Shown: in pieces, positions 19,917 to 28,756 of the stretch
Numbering within the stretch: position 1 is the first letter of the stretch
How the letters are laid out: every line of letters starts with the position of its first letter
NCBI RefSeq assembly: GCF_001460635.1
Contig: NZ_LN907858.1
Coordinates: forward strand, 1,488,001-1,552,000
Source: Helicobacter typhlonius
GTDB lineage: Bacteria > Campylobacterota > Campylobacteria > Campylobacterales > Helicobacteraceae
Reading direction: 5' to 3'
Length of the DNA stretch: 64,000 nt
Notes under the pieces: model-generated
What the model was told of the DNA's origin: nothing
Databases searched by the model: none
What the model saw: only the letters and a program-made list of their open reading frames with translations
Program-made: the position numbers and the translations under genes

Positions 19917-20132
19917 TTATAGGTTAAGCAAATTTGATGCCATTTTTTCGGAAGTTTGTTGCAAATCAATCTTATATTCGCCATTTTTGATTTGCTCTTT
20001 GATTTGCTCTGCGCGTGAGAGTTGTTGTACTTGCTCTTTTTCTTTTACTTCGGTATTTTCATTTTGTCTATTAAGCACTTCTCTGTTAAGTGCGTTTGTG
20101 CTGACAACGCTTGCATTTACACCATTTATCAT
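19917..20132 (-). CDS. flgM: anti-sigma-28 factor FlgM
   Basis: 71 residues. The C-terminal part (LSRAEQIKEQIKNGEYKIDLQQTSEKMASNLLNL) matches the sigma-28-binding region of FlgM, with the typical NGEYKID-x-x-x-x-x-x-KMA-x-x-LL spacing. FlgM holds FliA inactive until the hook is finished. The N-terminal part is polar and unstructured, as in other epsilonproteobacterial FlgM proteins. AAGGGG precedes the ATG. It lies 60 bases before the FlgN-like gene and behind a sigma-28-like promoter. Confidence 0.9.
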   Translation of the reverse strand: MINGVNASVVSTNALNREVLNRQNENTEVKEKEQVQQLSRAEQIKEQIKNGEYKIDLQQTSEKMASNLLNL

Positions 20133-20162
20133 AAGACACCCCTTATAAAGTGATTTTATGCC

Positions 20163-20189
20163 AAATCGACCAAAAACAAAAAAGATTTA
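20163..20189 (-). promoter_or_regulatory. sigma-28 (FliA)-type promoter of flgM
   Basis: On the minus strand TAAA (20186-20189), a 15-base spacer, then GTCGATTT (20163-20170) fit the FliA pattern TAAA-N15-GCCGATAA at 9 of 12 positions, including the CGAT core. It ends 30 bases before the flgM ATG. This would make flgM, flgN and flgK late genes under FliA, with FlgM repressing its own promoter. Confidence 0.6.
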
Positions 20190-20192
20190 GCA

Positions 20193-20384
20193 TTATTTTA
20201 CATATCCTTGCAATTCTTGCTTAAAATCTTTGAGCGTTGTTACACCCTTAGAATAACTATCGCCACTAAATAGCGGCGTGCTCGAATCTACACGATATGC
20301 CCAAATCCCAAGCAGTAGTAAAATATACAAAAGCCCTACAAAGCTTATTGAAGGAATAAGCCAATTTCTTAAGCCTGTGCCCAT
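20193..20384 (-). CDS. small single-span membrane protein
   Basis: 63 residues: a membrane helix at about 8-29 (WLIPSISFVGLLYILLLLGIWAYR) and a short polar C-terminus (SSTPLFSGDSYSKGVTTLKDFKQELQGYVK). No family is recognised. It ends 61 bases upstream of flgM on the same strand, and the flgM promoter overlaps its 3' flank. A ribosome site (AAGGAG) lies at about 20390-20395. Confidence 0.55.
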   Translation of the reverse strand: MGTGLRNWLIPSISFVGLLYILLLLGIWAYRVDSSTPLFSGDSYSKGVTTLKDFKQELQGYVK

Positions 20385-20653
20385 TTTTTACTCCTTAATC
20401 TATACTTGCATACAAATAGATTGCACTATACATCGGCTAATTTTGTATATTTTCTAACACCCTAAATGAGCGAAAATTGCATACAAAACTGCAAAATATA
20501 TGCAAAAACAATGCCAAAAAGCCCTAGCCTTTATAGCAAAAGCAGTGCGTATTTTAACATCTTTATTAAGCTTTTTATATTAGAATCCGCGCTTTATGTT
20601 ACATAAAGAATGTGAGAGGCTTGATAGATTCTATATCTTAAAAAGAGGATTGT

Positions 20654-21919
20654 ATGAAAAAAATCTTTATGCTTATGGGCTTACTTAGTAACTTGTGTTT
20701 TGGTGCAATGGCGCACTCACAGACTTGGGAATCTGGATATACGCTTTTTGCATTTTTTCAAAAGTATAATATCCCCACGAGCGTGTATTATAATCTCCCG
20801 CCAAAAGACAAGGAGCTAACTTCTGAAATTTATGCAGGGGTTACCTACTATACGCTTTTAGGCAAAGATGATGAACTACTTCAGGCTCTTATCCCCATAG
20901 GTGATGGTATGCAGATTCACATCTTTAAGCGCGAGGATAGCTATACGCTTGACTTTACGCCGATGATTTATTTCGAGCAGGAACAGACAATTAGCCTCTC
21001 TATCCAAAAATCCCCCTATCAAGATTTAATGGAAATGACACACGATAGTGGCTTGGTTGGTGAATTTTTAAATGCCTATAAAAATAGTGTCAATTTTAGA
21101 AGTATGATGAAAAACGATAGATTAGCACTTATTTATGAGCGTAAATATCGGCTAGGCAAACCGCTTAAGAATGCCGCTATTAAAGCAGCAGTGGTAGAAA
21201 TCAACAAAAAACCACATTATATTTTTAGATATAATCAAGGGAGATATTACAATCAAGATGGCAAGGAGATTCAAGGATTCTTATTACAAACTCCTGTGGC
21301 AGGGGCGCGGATAAGCTCAAGATTCTCGCTTGGGAGAAAACACCCCATACTTGGCACGGTGCGTCCTCACTATGCAGTTGATTATGCTGCACCAAAAGGC
21401 ACACCCATTGTTGCGGCAGCTGATGGCGTAGTAATTTTTGCCGGCAAAAGAGGAGGTTATGGAAACCTCATAGAAATTCGCCACGAGGGCAATCTCAAAA
21501 CACTTTACGCACATATGAATTCTTTTGCCTCGGGTATGAGAGTAGGTAAAGCAGTGAAGCGAGGACAACTCATCGGGCGGGTTGGCTCGACAGGACTTAG
21601 CACAGGACCGCATTTGCATTTTGGACTTTATCGTAATAATGTCCCAATCAATCCCCTCTCAAGCGTGAAAGCTGTAAGTAAAGAACTGCAAGGCAAGGAT
21701 AAAGAAACATTTATCGAGCTTACAAAGCAATTTATGCCATACTTGCAAGAAGCCCTAGTCCAAAGTGTAAATACTATCACACCAAGCACAGAACCAAATC
21801 TCCCGGATAATACAGATTCCACAGGAGCAAATTCTATGAAAGAAGCTCAAGATATAAAGGGTATAGATATAAAAGATACACAAGAAGCACAGAGTGCAGC
21901 ACCACAGGCAACCCTATGA
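20654..21919 (+). CDS. csd3: peptidoglycan endopeptidase/carboxypeptidase Csd3 (HdpA), M23 family
   Basis: 421 residues with a signal peptide (KKIFMLMGLLSNLCFGAMA). A central domain at about 100-200 (the latch-type inhibitory region of Csd3) precedes the LytM/M23 zinc domain at about 215-330. The zinc ligands are visible in HYAVDYAAPKGTPI (H-x-x-x-D) and HLHFGLY, and the second catalytic His in YAHMNSF. In H. pylori, Csd3 trims peptidoglycan crosslinks and is needed for helical shape. The C-terminal tail after about 340 is polar and variable. It starts a csd3-NUDIX-pgbA-glcD run with 4-base overlaps. Confidence 0.9.
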   Translation: MKKIFMLMGLLSNLCFGAMAHSQTWESGYTLFAFFQKYNIPTSVYYNLPPKDKELTSEIYAGVTYYTLLGKDDELLQALIPIGDGMQIHIFKREDSYTLDFTPMIYFEQEQTISLSIQKSPYQDLMEMTHDSGLVGEFLNAYKNSVNFRSMMKNDRLALIYERKYRLGKPLKNAAIKAAVVEINKKPHYIFRYNQGRYYNQDGKEIQGFLLQTPVAGARISSRFSLGRKHPILGTVRPHYAVDYAAPKGTPIVAAADGVVIFAGKRGGYGNLIEIRHEGNLKTLYAHMNSFASGMRVGKAVKRGQLIGRVGSTGLSTGPHLHFGLYRNNVPINPLSSVKAVSKELQGKDKETFIELTKQFMPYLQEALVQSVNTITPSTEPNLPDNTDSTGANSMKEAQDIKGIDIKDTQEAQSAAPQATL

Positions 21920-22557
21920 GGCATTTTTCACATATCAGTGATATAAACTTTTGTGAATGTGTGGATTCTCCATATATCAAACCGCGCCGTATGCTATATA
22001 GTGAAAATGGTGTAAAACGCAAATGGGACTTTATGAAAAGTTTAGATTCAGTAGCGATTTTACTCTATCATCGACAGGAGGATAGTTTGCTCTTTGTGAA
22101 GCAATTTCGCCCAGCGGTGTTTGCAAGAACATTGCCAAATGAACACCCCCTCAAACAACTTGATTATGAATCTCAAGCAAAAGGCTACACTTATGAGCTA
22201 TGTGCCGGACTTGTCGATAAGGCAGGAAAAAGCTTAGAGCAAATCGCACAAGAAGAGGTGCTTGAAGAGTGTGGATACAAGGTTGATAGGCTTAGACTAA
22301 TTACAAATTTTTCCACCGCAGTGGGACATAGTGGCGCGAAGCAAACATTATTTTATGCAAGTATTGATGAAAATAATCGAGTAAATGCCGGTGGAGGCAT
22401 TGACGGAGAGGTTATAGAATCTGTGTTAGTAAAGGTAAGCGAACTTGAGGCATTCACACTAGATTCAGAGATTACTAAAACACCCGGTTTAGCATTTGGG
22501 GTGATGTGGTTTTTACGCCACTATGATAAACTCAAGGCAAAAGCAGAGGAGAAATGA
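21916..22557 (+). CDS. NUDIX hydrolase, UDP-sugar/ADP-sugar diphosphatase type
   Basis: 213 residues. The Nudix box region is ELCAGLVDKAGKSLEQIAQEEVLEECGYKV; the metal-binding EE-x-x-EE-x-GY end is intact, while the usual Glu and Arg earlier in the box are replaced, as in the NUDT14-type nucleotide-sugar hydrolases. The N-terminal FMKSLDSVAILLYHRQEDSLLFVKQFRPAVF also fits that group. It overlaps csd3 by 4 bases and the PgbA-like gene by 4, so the three are translationally coupled. Confidence 0.82.
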   Translation: MRHFSHISDINFCECVDSPYIKPRRMLYSENGVKRKWDFMKSLDSVAILLYHRQEDSLLFVKQFRPAVFARTLPNEHPLKQLDYESQAKGYTYELCAGLVDKAGKSLEQIAQEEVLEECGYKVDRLRLITNFSTAVGHSGAKQTLFYASIDENNRVNAGGGIDGEVIESVLVKVSELEAFTLDSEITKTPGLAFGVMWFLRHYDKLKAKAEEK

Positions 22558-23321
22558 TGAGAGGCATAATGTTATTTTTATTGTGCGTAAGTGTGCTTTA
22601 TGGGATTGATATAAAGCCAAAGAGAGAAAGTATTATTGAGGCAAAGCCTAAAAGTGTGAGCTTTGCGGCTAATGGGCTAAAAGTCGGGCAAAGCGGTATT
22701 ATTCTCACGCATAAAAATGGCTACAATGTGATTATTGCTAGTACTACTATTACGCGCATTAAGGATAATATAGCCTATGCAGAGTATGAGCCATTTGAGA
22801 GTATCGCACAAAAATACCTCCCTACACCCACATTTGAACCCACACAGGGCGATGAGGTGCTTATTGGTGGATTCTATAATAAAGCCATAGCCATAGCCCC
22901 AAACCAAAATAGCTACAATCAAATCCTAAGCTATAATGAATCCGCCCCTACGCACGAACGGATACAATTTATACATATTGATATGTTTGCGGCATTTTTG
23001 GCAAAAGACGGCATTAATGACCCAAAACATAAGCACTTTAAAGAGTTTTGCAATATTTATAGCGTGGGACTCGTATATATTTTTGCCTCAAATGGCATAA
23101 ACATACTTGATTGTCAAAGCTTCGCGCTTTTAGAGGAGGTGGCTTTGCCACAAATGCAGATTGAATCTACCAGTGCGCCGTTTTTCTCTCGTATTGACAA
23201 AATTGATACCGGCTCACTTGCGAGTAAATTGCGCTCCAAAAAATCGCAAAATTATTTTAGCTACTATGACAACCTCTTAGAGCCAAGCCTCAAAGCCTTT
23301 CATCTCACACATAAGGAGTAA
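22554..23321 (+). CDS. PgbA/PgbB-type plasminogen-binding N-terminal domain protein
   Basis: 255 residues with an N-terminal signal sequence (RGIMLFLLCVSVLYG). The region about 35-230 (KSVSFAANGLKVGQSGIILTHKNGYNVIIASTTITRI... GDEVLIGGFYNKAIAIAPNQNSYNQI) matches the N-terminal domain of the H. pylori PgbA and PgbB proteins. Those have a long Lys-rich C-terminus that binds plasminogen; here the protein ends soon after the domain (...KAFHLTHKE), so plasminogen binding should not be assumed. The neighbours match H. pylori. Confidence 0.78.
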   Translation: MMRGIMLFLLCVSVLYGIDIKPKRESIIEAKPKSVSFAANGLKVGQSGIILTHKNGYNVIIASTTITRIKDNIAYAEYEPFESIAQKYLPTPTFEPTQGDEVLIGGFYNKAIAIAPNQNSYNQILSYNESAPTHERIQFIHIDMFAAFLAKDGINDPKHKHFKEFCNIYSVGLVYIFASNGINILDCQSFALLEEVALPQMQIESTSAPFFSRIDKIDTGSLASKLRSKKSQNYFSYYDNLLEPSLKAFHLTHKE

Positions 23322-23323
23322 AT

Positions 23324-24709
23324 ATGCTTAATAAATCACATATACAGGTCCTAAAGCGCATTGTGGGCGAAGAAAATTGCTATGACGATAAGGCACATTT
23401 GGTGGCGTATTGCTATGATGCAACAAAAGAACGATATGAGCCTGAAGCAGTCGTTTTTCCACGAAATGAAAGTGATGTGAGTGCGGTTTTAACCTATTGC
23501 AATGATAATAAGATTCCAATTATCCCACGTGGTGCAGGAAGTGGATTCACAGGTGGAGCATTACCTGTAAAAGGCGGCATTGTTTTGGCTATGGAGCGAC
23601 ACTTTAACCGCATTTTAGAGATTGATGAAAAGAATCTTATCGCGAGGGTGCAGCCCGGAGTGGTGAATAAAATATTCCAAGAAGCTGTGGAGGCAAAGGG
23701 TTTATTTTACCCACCTGACCCTGCAAGTCAAGAATACAGCACACTAGGCGGCAATGTGAGTGAAAATGCCGGTGGTATGCGCGCAGCAAAATATGGCATT
23801 ACAAAAGATTATGTTATGGCACTACGTGCAGTGCTTCCAAATGGTGATATAATTCGCGCAGGAAAAAAAACAATTAAAGATGTCGCAGGATTTAATGTTG
23901 CGGGGATTCTTATAGCAAGTGAGGGCTCACTTGCAGTAATTACTGAAATTACCCTCAAACTTATTGCTAAGCCGAAGTTTGCGCGTTCAGCTATGGGCGT
24001 GTTTAACGATATAGAATCTGCAATGAATGCTGTGTATAAGACAATGGCAAGTGGGATTACGCCTGTGGCAATGGAGTTTTTGGATAACTTGAGTATCAAT
24101 GCGGTAGAAGAGCGATTCCATAAGGGGTTACCGACAAATGCCGGGGCGATACTTATTACACAAGTTGATGGCGATTTGGAACAGCAGCTTGATTTTCAAC
24201 TCGATATTTTGGAGCAGAGATTCAAAGAAAATGGTTGCATTGACTTTAAAATCGCACAAAATGACGAGGAGGCACAAAACCTGTGGTTTGCAAGACGCAA
24301 TGTGAGCCAGAGTATCACAATCTATGGCAAAAAGAAGCTGAATGAAGACATTACCGTTCCTCGTTCCGCGCTCCCAGAGCTGCTTAATAGAATCTCCGCA
24401 TTGAGTGGCAAATATGGTTTTAAGATTCCCTGCTTTGGACATACAGGCGATGGCAATGTGCATGTAAATGTAATGGTGAAAGACCCAAGCGACAAGGCAG
24501 AGCTACAAAAAGGCTATGAGTGCATAGAGGAGATTTTTAAAATCGCCATTGAGCTAGAGGGAACATTGAGTGGAGAGCACGGCATAGGACTTTCTAAAGC
24601 CCCATTTATGCGCCTTGCATTTAGTGAAGCAGAAATGGATTTATTCGCGCGAATAAAGAAAGCATTTGACCCGCACAATATTTTAAATCCGGGAAAAATG
24701 GGCTTATAA
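23324..24709 (+). CDS. glcD: FAD-linked oxidase GlcD (glycolate/D-lactate dehydrogenase type)
   Basis: 461 residues. The FAD-binding PCMH domain is at about 35-215 (PEAVVFPRNESDVSAVLTYCNDNKIPIIPRGAGSGFTGGALP and PPDPASQEYSTLGGNVSENAGGMRAAKYG). The C-terminal FAD-oxidase domain ends in CFGHTGDGNVHVNVM and GTLSGEHGIGLSKAPFM. Such enzymes oxidise glycolate or D-lactate to the keto acid and feed electrons to the respiratory chain. No GlcE or GlcF partner is adjacent, so it works alone or with subunits encoded elsewhere. Confidence 0.9.
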   Translation: MLNKSHIQVLKRIVGEENCYDDKAHLVAYCYDATKERYEPEAVVFPRNESDVSAVLTYCNDNKIPIIPRGAGSGFTGGALPVKGGIVLAMERHFNRILEIDEKNLIARVQPGVVNKIFQEAVEAKGLFYPPDPASQEYSTLGGNVSENAGGMRAAKYGITKDYVMALRAVLPNGDIIRAGKKTIKDVAGFNVAGILIASEGSLAVITEITLKLIAKPKFARSAMGVFNDIESAMNAVYKTMASGITPVAMEFLDNLSINAVEERFHKGLPTNAGAILITQVDGDLEQQLDFQLDILEQRFKENGCIDFKIAQNDEEAQNLWFARRNVSQSITIYGKKKLNEDITVPRSALPELLNRISALSGKYGFKIPCFGHTGDGNVHVNVMVKDPSDKAELQKGYECIEEIFKIAIELEGTLSGEHGIGLSKAPFMRLAFSEAEMDLFARIKKAFDPHNILNPGKMGL

Positions 24710-24779
24710 ATGGGAGAGTAGGCAGGATTCTAAGACAAATTAAAGTTTTAGCATAAGTTATAGAATCTTATGAACTAGG

Positions 24780-25376
24780 TTATTGCAAATAGGGGTGCAA
24801 ATCATCATATAAAGGTGCAAAATCAGTAATAATATGCCCTCCCTCTATATATAGAATCTGCGCGTAATGCTGCCAATATGCCTGTGAAATACTGCTATCA
24901 ATGCGCTCATCATTCATAGAAAAACATACTATTATGCGTATATTTTGAGGCATAGGAGTGCGCAAGGCAAGAGCGTAACTTTGCCAATGCGTCTTGCTTA
25001 AGATGAAGTGAGATTCAGTATTACTTATACTTTGGGGCTTATCGATATATTTTTTAAGCTGTGTGAGAGACTCAAACACGGGATTAAAAAGTATAAAAGT
25101 ATGAGGCAAAGCTAATCCAAATTGAGATGCGTAAAGAATAAGTTGCCAGAGATAAAATGCCCCCAAAGAATTGCCAATAAAGCCAAAGGGTGCATTTGAT
25201 GCAAAATCTTGCCTATAAGCCTTAAGCTGTGTCGCTAGGCTTTGCATATTCATCATAAAATCTCCACCATTATCATAAATAAGCTCAAAAGGCACAATCC
25301 CTAAGCCTTCACATATGCGCTTATAGCTTATAGAATTTTTTGAAGAATGGAATCCGTGAGAATAAAAAAACTCCAT
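24780..25376 (-). CDS. YqiA/UPF0227-type alpha/beta hydrolase
   Basis: 198 residues. YSHGFHSSKNSISYKRICEGLGI near the start and the nucleophile elbow GFIGNSLGAFYLWQL (Ser about 76) fit the YqiA/YcfP esterase family; the catalytic His is probably in EGGHIITDF near the C-terminus. It is a small cytoplasmic esterase with no known substrate. It stands alone between glcD (opposite strand) and the FkbM gene (divergent). Confidence 0.72.
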   Translation of the reverse strand: MEFFYSHGFHSSKNSISYKRICEGLGIVPFELIYDNGGDFMMNMQSLATQLKAYRQDFASNAPFGFIGNSLGAFYLWQLILYASQFGLALPHTFILFNPVFESLTQLKKYIDKPQSISNTESHFILSKTHWQSYALALRTPMPQNIRIIVCFSMNDERIDSSISQAYWQHYAQILYIEGGHIITDFAPLYDDLHPYLQ

Positions 25377-25582
25377 TTTTGTCTCCTTAATTGCATACTT
25401 TATTGTATTGTGGTATGTTATTCCTACACATATATTATAGAATCTAGCCTTAGGTTAAGTGTATCCTGTAAGCATAAGTAAGATTTATGCGGCGATTTTA
25501 TCGCAATAATGCAGGAAAGATAGAATCTTGCCGCAATTTAATGTGTAAAAATTTAAAACTTATTGTACAATAGTGTAATTTC

Positions 25583-25591
25583 TGCTACAAT
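25583..25591 (+). promoter_or_regulatory. candidate extended -10 promoter of the FkbM gene
   Basis: TGC followed by TACAAT lies 37 bases before the FkbM gene ATG and is followed by AAGGAT as the ribosome site. The strength of a promoter ahead of a G-tract gene matters because ON/OFF state is set downstream by frame. Confidence 0.5.
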
Positions 25592-25627
25592 CCCTAGAAT
25601 TTACCACCAATACTTAAGGATATTTAT

Positions 25628-26762
25628 ATGAAACTACGCAAGTTACCGCTTTATGCTTCTAAAATATTTGCTAATTCGCTATCTCTCATTTGTAGTAAAA
25701 AATTAAGAAATCGCATAAAACATATTATCAAGCTTTCTCAAGCTTGTAGCTACCCACGAATGGGTGATGGATTTATGTTACCAAGTTTGCAAACAAATGT
25801 ATTAGAATCTAGCCACAAAAATTACGGGGGGGGGGGTAATAGAAAGATGTAAATTTCTCTACTTTTTTGACACAAAAAAGCTTGAATTTATAATAGAACA
25901 TATCCTCAATGATGAATACAGCAAAAATCTTTATCTAAGCGCAGTTATCAACCAAATCTCCAATTACAAAGGTTTTCTCATTGTGCTTTTTTATGACCGC
26001 ATTTGGCATAAATACAAAGACTTAGCACTTGCCAAGTCTCACCAAAAAATTTCCTCCACACTAAGTGAGCTTTACCTCTTTGACTTATCAAAAATCAATA
26101 TTGCAGACATAAGGCTTTATTATGTAGAGCCTGGAATTTTCAATCAATTTGTATTACAGCAATACAAGTATAGAGATATAGTTTTTGCCCAAAACGGAGA
26201 TTATGTTATTGATGGTGGGGCTTGTTATGGCGAGACTACACTTTATTTTTCACATTTAGTTGGTAAAAATGGCAAAGTCTTTTCCTTTGAATTTATGGAA
26301 CAAAATATAGAGATTTTTCATAAAAATATGGCACTTAATCCACAATGCGATAATATCACCTTGGTAAAAAGACCGCTTTATGTAGATTCTAACACATTTG
26401 TATCATTTAGCGGTGGGGGCTCATCTGCTACTATAATAGCAGATAAACAAAACAAACAAGATATAACATTTCAAACAATAAGTATTGATGACTTTGTAGA
26501 ACAAAACAAAATACCAAAAATTGACTTTATTAAATTCGATATAGAGGGGGCGGAGCTTAATGCACTTAAAGGCGGAGTAAAAAGTATAAAAAAATTTAGA
26601 CCAAAACTTGCTATCTGCCTATACCACAGCTGTGCTGATTATGTGGATATACCTCTATTTTTACACGAATTACTCACTGATTATGAATTTTACTTTGATC
26701 ACTTTACACTTGGTAGGTATGAAAGCATACTCTTTGCAAGACCAAAACCGCAAAATGCTTAG
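25628..26762 (+). CDS. FkbM-family methyltransferase, frameshifted at a G11 tract (phase-variable, OFF as assembled)
   Basis: The frame from ATG 25628 runs 66 codons to the G tract (25826-25836) and stops at 25850-25852. The continuing frame is open from the last G of the tract to 26762. It carries the SAM-binding segment YVIDGGACYGETTLYFSHLVGKNGKVFSFEFMEQN, then TISIDDFVEQNKIPKIDFIKFDIEGAELNALKG, both typical of FkbM methyltransferases. With 10 or 13 G the whole would be about 377 residues. These enzymes O-methylate sugars or small molecules and are common in surface-glycan clusters of this phylum; the substrate here is unknown. A GTG at 25983 is too far inside to give an intact protein. Confidence 0.85.
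25826..25836 (+). repeat. poly-G tract (11 G), slipped-strand phase-variation site
   Basis: Eleven G lie within codons 67-70 of the FkbM methyltransferase gene. Eleven puts the downstream catalytic domain out of frame; ten or thirteen would restore it. It is the second such tract in the window. Confidence 0.9.
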
Positions 26763-26765
26763 ATT

Positions 26766-27506
26766 CTATAAATGCTCTATTTGTAAATCCTTAGGGATTG
26801 GAGAGATAAATTCATATCCCAAAAGTGCAATTTTATGCGCGTGAAGCATAAGTCTCTTAGCATTATCTGCTTTGCCATAGATTGTATCCCCATATAAAGG
26901 GTGATTGATACTTTGGCAATGCACACGAATTTGATGTGTGCGTCCAGTCAAAATACGCGCTTGTAAAAGTGTTTTCTTTCCTACAATGGCTAAAGGTGTA
27001 AGCTCTGTGTGTGCGTAAAGACCTTTTTTATCAATATAAGATTTTGCAAAGCCTTTTTTGATTGTTACTATGGGCTGTTCAATCACCACAGAATCCACAA
27101 GCCTCCCGTGCGCCAAAGCAATATACTCCTTATATACCTCTTGTTTTTTGAAAGATTCTTTTGCCTTGTGATGAAATTCACTCTTATCCTTGACAAGAAG
27201 TATCACGCCACTTGTTTGCTTATCAAGCCGATTAAGCAAAGTCCAGCCTTCAAACATCGCACACAAGTCATAAGATTCTATAAAAGGGGGCTTATCAAGC
27301 GCAAGGATACATTCATCGCGAAAAAGCACCTTGGGGGACTTTATCTCTAACACCTCAAAAGTGCTATTAGTGGGAATCTCCGCCCGAGCGAGAGTGAGCC
27401 TCTTGCCACCACTTCGCACAAGTCCCTTATCAATGAGTGCCTTAGCCTGTTTGTGTGAGAGATGATGCGCGTGAGCGAGAACCTTATAAGCTTTATCTTT
27501 GTGCAT
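26766..27506 (-). CDS. RluA-family 23S rRNA pseudouridine synthase
   Basis: 246 residues. A short N-terminal S4-like region (HKQAKALIDKGLVRSGGKRL) precedes the catalytic domain with LLNRLDKQTSGVILLVKDK, where the Asp of RLDKxTSG is the nucleophile, and ILTGRTHQIRVHCQSINHPLYGD. It isomerises uridines in rRNA or tRNA; the target site is not readable. The frame is open upstream, but ATG 27504-27506 gives a natural start (HKDKAYKVLAHAHHLS) and a 14-base overlap with waaA. Confidence 0.9.
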   Translation of the reverse strand: MHKDKAYKVLAHAHHLSHKQAKALIDKGLVRSGGKRLTLARAEIPTNSTFEVLEIKSPKVLFRDECILALDKPPFIESYDLCAMFEGWTLLNRLDKQTSGVILLVKDKSEFHHKAKESFKKQEVYKEYIALAHGRLVDSVVIEQPIVTIKKGFAKSYIDKKGLYAHTELTPLAIVGKKTLLQARILTGRTHQIRVHCQSINHPLYGDTIYGKADNAKRLMLHAHKIALLGYEFISPIPKDLQIEHL

Positions 27507-28731
27507 TCTGTATCTTTTGCAAAAGCGCATCAAGCTTATGCTTAGAATCCGCCTTAATGCTACTTGATAGTAGCTCCTCCCAGCGTATAAGCGTATCTAC
27601 AAGACTTTGAGGTGGAATTAGCACATAATTTTCAACTTCCTCAAAAAGCGCGTATTGATTAAAAATATGCTCTCCGCTAATGAGTTTTGTGCCAAAAAAT
27701 GCGGGTTCAAAAGGATTATGTCCCCCTACATTTTGAACGAAACTTCCACCAAGTATCACAAGGTCGCTTATGGCGTAGAGGTTGTTGAGCTCTCCTAAAG
27801 TATCAATCACAATCACATCGCATTGCGCATAAGATTCTAAACCACCTTGTGAAAAAAGCGCGGTGCGTGGAAACATCTCTAGGCTTAGCTCATAGACTTC
27901 CTTAAATCGCTCGGGATGACGAGGAGCAAGGAGCAAAAGTGTGGAATCCCCGCGCTCTTTGTAAGATTTAAAAGCCTGAAGTATGAGCTTCTCCTCCCCT
28001 TTGTGCGTGCTTGCCGCAGTAAAAACAGACAAAGAGGGTTTAGCATAATGTGTGCTAAGTGAGGGGAAATTGAGCGTTTTAAGATTTCCAAAAACTTCAA
28101 TATTTTTGCCTCCTAGTCGCTCTAGTCTTTGTTTGTCAAATTGACTTTGAGCTAAAACCTCATCAATAAGTGCAAAAATACCTTGATAAAACCACGCAAA
28201 ATATTCATAATTTTTTTGCGAATGTTCCGAAATGCGCGCATTTATAAGCATTGTATGCGCATTATGAGACTTTGCAAGAAAAAAAAGCATTTTCCACATC
28301 TCCGCCTCTGTAACGACAAGGCTTTGCAAACGCTTACAGCTCTTGCTCCATAGGGGTAAAAAAATCTCAAAAGGCAAATAACGCACCAAAATGCGCCCCC
28401 CACCCTGCTCTGTGCTCTCATATAGTTGCTTTGCCTCTTTGAATCCTGTATGTGTGATAGTTGTGATAAGAATACAAATCTCTTGCGATTTTAGCGCATT
28501 AATAATTGGCTCGAGTGATTTTACTTCCCCAAAAGAACAAGCGTGAAACCAATATTGTGGCTCATATTCAAGTGTTTTAATATGCAATGGAGAAAATCGC
28601 GCAGGAATAGAATCTCTGTGTTTTGGACGAAAAGAACTCACAATCAAAAATGGCAACGCAATGAGATAGAGTAGCACACACGCACAATAATACATCAAAG
28701 GAAATGCTGCGCGTTTATCCAAAGTATCCAC
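27493..28731 (-). CDS. waaA: Kdo transferase WaaA (KdtA)
   Basis: 412 residues. An N-terminal membrane anchor (MYYCACVLLYLIALPFLIVSSF) is followed by a GT-B glycosyltransferase with the WaaA signatures WFHACSFGEVKSLEPII, TTITHTGFKEAKQLY, VTEAEMWKM, FTAASTHKGEEKLIL and NPFEPAFFGTKLISG. It adds Kdo to lipid A at the inner membrane's cytoplasmic face. Its order with the RluA gene and the HP0958-type gene matches H. pylori as I recall. Confidence 0.95.
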   Translation of the reverse strand: MDTLDKRAAFPLMYYCACVLLYLIALPFLIVSSFRPKHRDSIPARFSPLHIKTLEYEPQYWFHACSFGEVKSLEPIINALKSQEICILITTITHTGFKEAKQLYESTEQGGGRILVRYLPFEIFLPLWSKSCKRLQSLVVTEAEMWKMLFFLAKSHNAHTMLINARISEHSQKNYEYFAWFYQGIFALIDEVLAQSQFDKQRLERLGGKNIEVFGNLKTLNFPSLSTHYAKPSLSVFTAASTHKGEEKLILQAFKSYKERGDSTLLLLAPRHPERFKEVYELSLEMFPRTALFSQGGLESYAQCDVIVIDTLGELNNLYAISDLVILGGSFVQNVGGHNPFEPAFFGTKLISGEHIFNQYALFEEVENYVLIPPQSLVDTLIRWEELLSSSIKADSKHKLDALLQKIQNAQR

Positions 28732-28756
28732 CGCCTTGCCTCAAATGCTTAATCTC

